DNA of 64,000 bases from Winogradskyella sp. (GTDB lineage Bacteria; Bacteroidota; Bacteroidia; Flavobacteriales; Flavobacteriaceae). The translations under genes and the position numbers were made by a program. Within the stretch, counting starts at the first letter, position 1. The number at the start of each line of letters is the position of its first letter. Under the pieces are notes generated by a model. That model was not told the DNA's origin, ran no database searches, and worked only from the letters and a program-made list of their open reading frames with translations. Shown here piece by piece: positions 61,749-64,000 of this stretch. The stretch covers positions 1 to 64,000 of the forward strand of contig NZ_JANQOM010000013.1 in NCBI RefSeq assembly GCF_028289625.1. Reading direction: 5' to 3'.

Positions 61749-63080
61749 CTATTCTGCGTTATCTAAAAATTCTTTAACTCGTTCTGTTAACTTATCTAAG
61801 AACGAACGACGTTCCTTTTTTGGCTCTTCAATAATCGCATCTTGTTCGTTCTCTTCGGATTGTTCCTCCTGTGCACTATTCTGAAGTGCTTCTTCCACTT
61901 CTTCAGCCTTTTTGCGCTCTTGACGCTTAAGACCATCCATCACCAATCCAACAGCCGTAGCATACAAAGGACTGGCAATATCTTCATCACTATCGCCTGC
62001 CAAATGCTCATTGGGATAACCTATTCTGGTATCCATTCCTGTAATATATTCTACTAATTGCTTTAAATGTTTTAGCTGGCTTCCGCCACCAGTTAACACA
62101 ATACCCGCAATTAGTTTTTTCTTTTGCTCTTCGTGACCGTAATTCTTTATCTCTACATAAACCTGCTCAATAATTTCTACCACTCTGGCATGAATGATTT
62201 TAGACAAGTTCTTTAATGTAATCTCCTTTGGTTCTCTGCCTCGCAATCCAGGAATAGACACAATTTCATTATCCTTATTTTCGCCTGGCCATGCCGAACC
62301 AAACTTTATTTTCAGGAGCTCCGCTTGCTTTTCAATAATCGAGCAACCCTCTTTAATGTCTTCTGTAATAACATTTCCACCAAATGGTATAACTGCTGTA
62401 TGACGGATTATACCATCCTTAAATACCGCTAAGTCTGTTGTCCCACCACCAATATCAATTAGTGCTACACCTGCCTCTTTCTCTTCTTGGCTTAAAACTG
62501 CATTTGCAGATGCTAGCGGTTCTAAAGTGATGCCCTCTAATTCTAAACCAGCACTCTTTACGCATCTTCCAATATTTCTTATGGATGATACCTGACCGAC
62601 AACCACATGAAAATTAGCTTCCAATCGTCCGCCATACATTCCTATGGGCTCCTTAATTTCTGCCTGACCGTCCACTTTAAATTCCTGCGGTAGTACATGG
62701 ATGATTTCTTCACCAGGTAACATCACCAATTTATGTACCTGATTGATCAATCGATCAATATCAGCTTCATCTATGACCAATTCGGAATTAGGCCTTGTGA
62801 TATAATCACTATGTTGTAAACTACGTATATGCTGACCTGCAATACCCACGGTAACCTCTTCTATCGTTTCCGAAGCTGCGGCCTCTGCTTCTTGTACAGC
62901 CTGTTGAATAGACTGTATAGTCTGCGTTATATTATTAACAACACCACGGTGAACGCCAAGACTTTTAGACTTCCCAACACCTAGAATTTCTAATTTACCA
63001 TACTCATTTTTGCGACCAATCATGGCCACAATCTTTGTGGTTCCTATATCTAAACCTACCGAAATGTTATGCTTGTCCAT
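61749..63080 (-). CDS. ftsA: Cell division protein FtsA
   Basis: Actin-like ATPase that anchors FtsZ to the membrane. The 443-residue protein has the phosphate-1 loop VGLDIGTTKIVAMIG, the SHS2-type 1C domain region (about 85-165), the phosphate-2 motif LIDIGGGTTDLAVF and the adenosine motif IVLTGGGSQLKHL. A Glu-rich linker from about residue 395 leads to the C-terminal amphipathic helix (FLDKLTERVKEFLDN) that binds the membrane. Gene order ftsQ-ftsA-ftsZ is the classic division cluster; the ftsQ stop lies 3 bases upstream. Confidence 0.97.
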   Translation of the reverse strand: MDKHNISVGLDIGTTKIVAMIGRKNEYGKLEILGVGKSKSLGVHRGVVNNITQTIQSIQQAVQEAEAAASETIEEVTVGIAGQHIRSLQHSDYITRPNSELVIDEADIDRLINQVHKLVMLPGEEIIHVLPQEFKVDGQAEIKEPIGMYGGRLEANFHVVVGQVSSIRNIGRCVKSAGLELEGITLEPLASANAVLSQEEKEAGVALIDIGGGTTDLAVFKDGIIRHTAVIPFGGNVITEDIKEGCSIIEKQAELLKIKFGSAWPGENKDNEIVSIPGLRGREPKEITLKNLSKIIHARVVEIIEQVYVEIKNYGHEEQKKKLIAGIVLTGGGSQLKHLKQLVEYITGMDTRIGYPNEHLAGDSDEDIASPLYATAVGLVMDGLKRQERKKAEEVEEALQNSAQEEQSEENEQDAIIEEPKKERRSFLDKLTERVKEFLDNAE

Positions 63081-63083
63081 AGT

Positions 63084-63803
63084 TTATATTTTGGTGCAAA
63101 TGACTTGTTTATCAAACTTCAGATTTACAAGCTTGTATTTATTTAGTGTGTTGTCCTTTAAGGCCTTTTGATAAAAAGCTTTAAAATTATTTATCTTTTT
63201 TTCTAGCATTTTTAAAGTTCCTAAATGAACTGTAAAATCACTTTTCCGAATTTTAAAATCAATGGTGTTATCGTCATTTTGACGAATTTCAATGACATGC
63301 TTTTTTAAGAACTCATCTTCTTCGACAGCTTTAGCAAATTGAAAAACTGTTTTGAGCTTATTTTTCTTAATATTACCAGTAACTAATGGAACCCTTGCTG
63401 CATAATTAGATGATAAAGGCATGTATGAACCCTCATCATCTATATAATATGACGCATTTGTATGAACTCTTGCTATAGGTCGTTTTTGTTCAATTTCTGC
63501 TGAAAGCTCACCATTTACAGACATAAACACTTCTGCTTTCTTTATCATTGGATTAGAATTTAGGGCGTTTTCTAACTCGTTCAAATCTATAATATCTTTG
63601 GGTTGTCCCGTAACAGCTTGTTGATTTTGTATTAACAATTTACTAACAGTCGCTTCAGTGATGAACAATTTGTTTTCACCAAGAAATTCAACATGAGGCT
63701 TGGAGACTTTTCTGTGGTCATTTCTATAGTTCGAAAATGCAAATAACCCACCGACCAAAATCAGTAACCCTATGACTTTTATGTAGTTATAATTAATTCG
63801 CAA
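63084..63803 (-). CDS. ftsQ: Cell division protein FtsQ
   Basis: Bitopic division protein: one N-terminal membrane segment (VIGLLILVGGLFAFSN) followed by a periplasmic part with a POTRA-type domain (FITEATVSKLLIQNQ; NSNPMIKKAEVFMSVNGELS) and a beta domain. 239 residues, within the family range. Sequence identity in FtsQ is low across phyla, but the position between murC (11-base overlap) and ftsA makes the call secure. Confidence 0.93.
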   Translation of the reverse strand: MRINYNYIKVIGLLILVGGLFAFSNYRNDHRKVSKPHVEFLGENKLFITEATVSKLLIQNQQAVTGQPKDIIDLNELENALNSNPMIKKAEVFMSVNGELSAEIEQKRPIARVHTNASYYIDDEGSYMPLSSNYAARVPLVTGNIKKNKLKTVFQFAKAVEEDEFLKKHVIEIRQNDDNTIDFKIRKSDFTVHLGTLKMLEKKINNFKAFYQKALKDNTLNKYKLVNLKFDKQVICTKI

Positions 63804-64000
63804 TGCTAAAAGCCTCTTTAATATGCCTTACTTCTTCACCTATATCTCCCGCGCCAAGTGTTAAAACAACCTGAGTATTTGATACTTTAATGGCATCAAT
63901 CAATTCAGATTTTGAAACCAATCTTTTATTTGAATTTTTAATCTTTTCTAACAACCATTGAGACGTTACCCCTTCGATAGGTAATTCTCTTGCCGGATAA
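63793..64000 (-). CDS. murC: UDP-N-acetylmuramate--L-alanine ligase, C-terminal part only
   Basis: The last 69 codons of a gene that continues past the right edge. The text YPARELPIEGVTSQWLLEKI followed by VVLTLGAGDIGEEV is the end of MurC, the ATP-dependent ligase adding L-Ala to UDP-MurNAc. The last 11 bases overlap the start of ftsQ. The N-terminal and central (ATP-binding) domains lie outside the window. Confidence 0.92.
   Translation of the reverse strand, partial: YPARELPIEGVTSQWLLEKIKNSNKRLVSKSELIDAIKVSNTQVVLTLGAGDIGEEVRHIKEAFSIAN

Overview
The window is chromosome of a member of Bacteroidota, most likely a marine species of the family Flavobacteriaceae. The evidence is the AT-rich composition, promoters of the TAnnTTTG (-7) / TTTG (-33) type, a short primary sigma factor without region 1.1, a PorT protein of the type IX secretion system (T9SS), large secreted proteins with a T9SS type A sorting tail, TamL, an AccD without zinc-ribbon cysteines, and sulfotransferases in a polysaccharide locus. 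No insertion sequence, integrase or CRISPR array was seen.

Layout. (1) 1-17.1 kb is housekeeping: trkA (partial), menG-porT, an rRNA methyltransferase, tamL, fbaA, accD, a lipoprotein, a PAS histidine kinase, rpsO, pnp, an outer membrane protein with a divergent regulator, rpoD, rpe and a CBS protein. Most units end in clear rho-independent terminators. (2) 17.3-43.1 kb is a minus-strand surface polysaccharide locus. It encodes export and chain-length control (wza, wzc), a lipid-linked initiation set (WecA-like, WecB-like, TagA-like), glycosyl- and sulfotransferases, a Wzy-like polymerase, a Wzx flippase, and a tightly overlapping nonulosonic acid operon of legionaminic type (LegB, LegC, a formyltransferase, LegI, LegG, PtmE-like, LegF). 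Its upstream edge is decayed: gmd is intact, fcl carries an in-frame stop codon, and a frameshifted flippase fragment lies next to gmd. Two approximately 350-bp direct repeats, each with a possible minus-strand promoter, flank this decayed part. (3) 43.1-44.4 kb is non-coding and rich in hairpins, with three diverged copies of a repeated unit. (4) 44.4-53.7 kb holds three tandem paralogous T9SS cargo proteins with different N-termini and a common C-terminal half. (5) 53.9-56.3 kb holds a 53-residue secreted-peptide gene, an HPr-kinase-like ATPase and an NTP_transf_5-like nucleotidyltransferase, followed by a small beta-barrel gene with a near-ideal promoter. (6) 57.0-64.0 kb has a UDP-glucuronate decarboxylase, an MtfA-like peptidase, tRNA-Arg(TCG) with a remnant copy of its 3' end, and the cell-division cluster murC-ftsQ-ftsA-ftsZ-yqeY.

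How it fits together. The polysaccharide genes predict a sulfated surface glycan built on undecaprenyl phosphate and decorated with a CMP-activated nonulosonic acid that may be N-formylated. PorT is part of the machine that would export the three large cargo proteins. The least explained unit is the peptide/kinase/nucleotidyltransferase trio at 53.9-56.3 kb. It resembles the tailoring part of some lasso-peptide clusters but has none of the ring-forming genes, and it is the best candidate here for an undescribed system.
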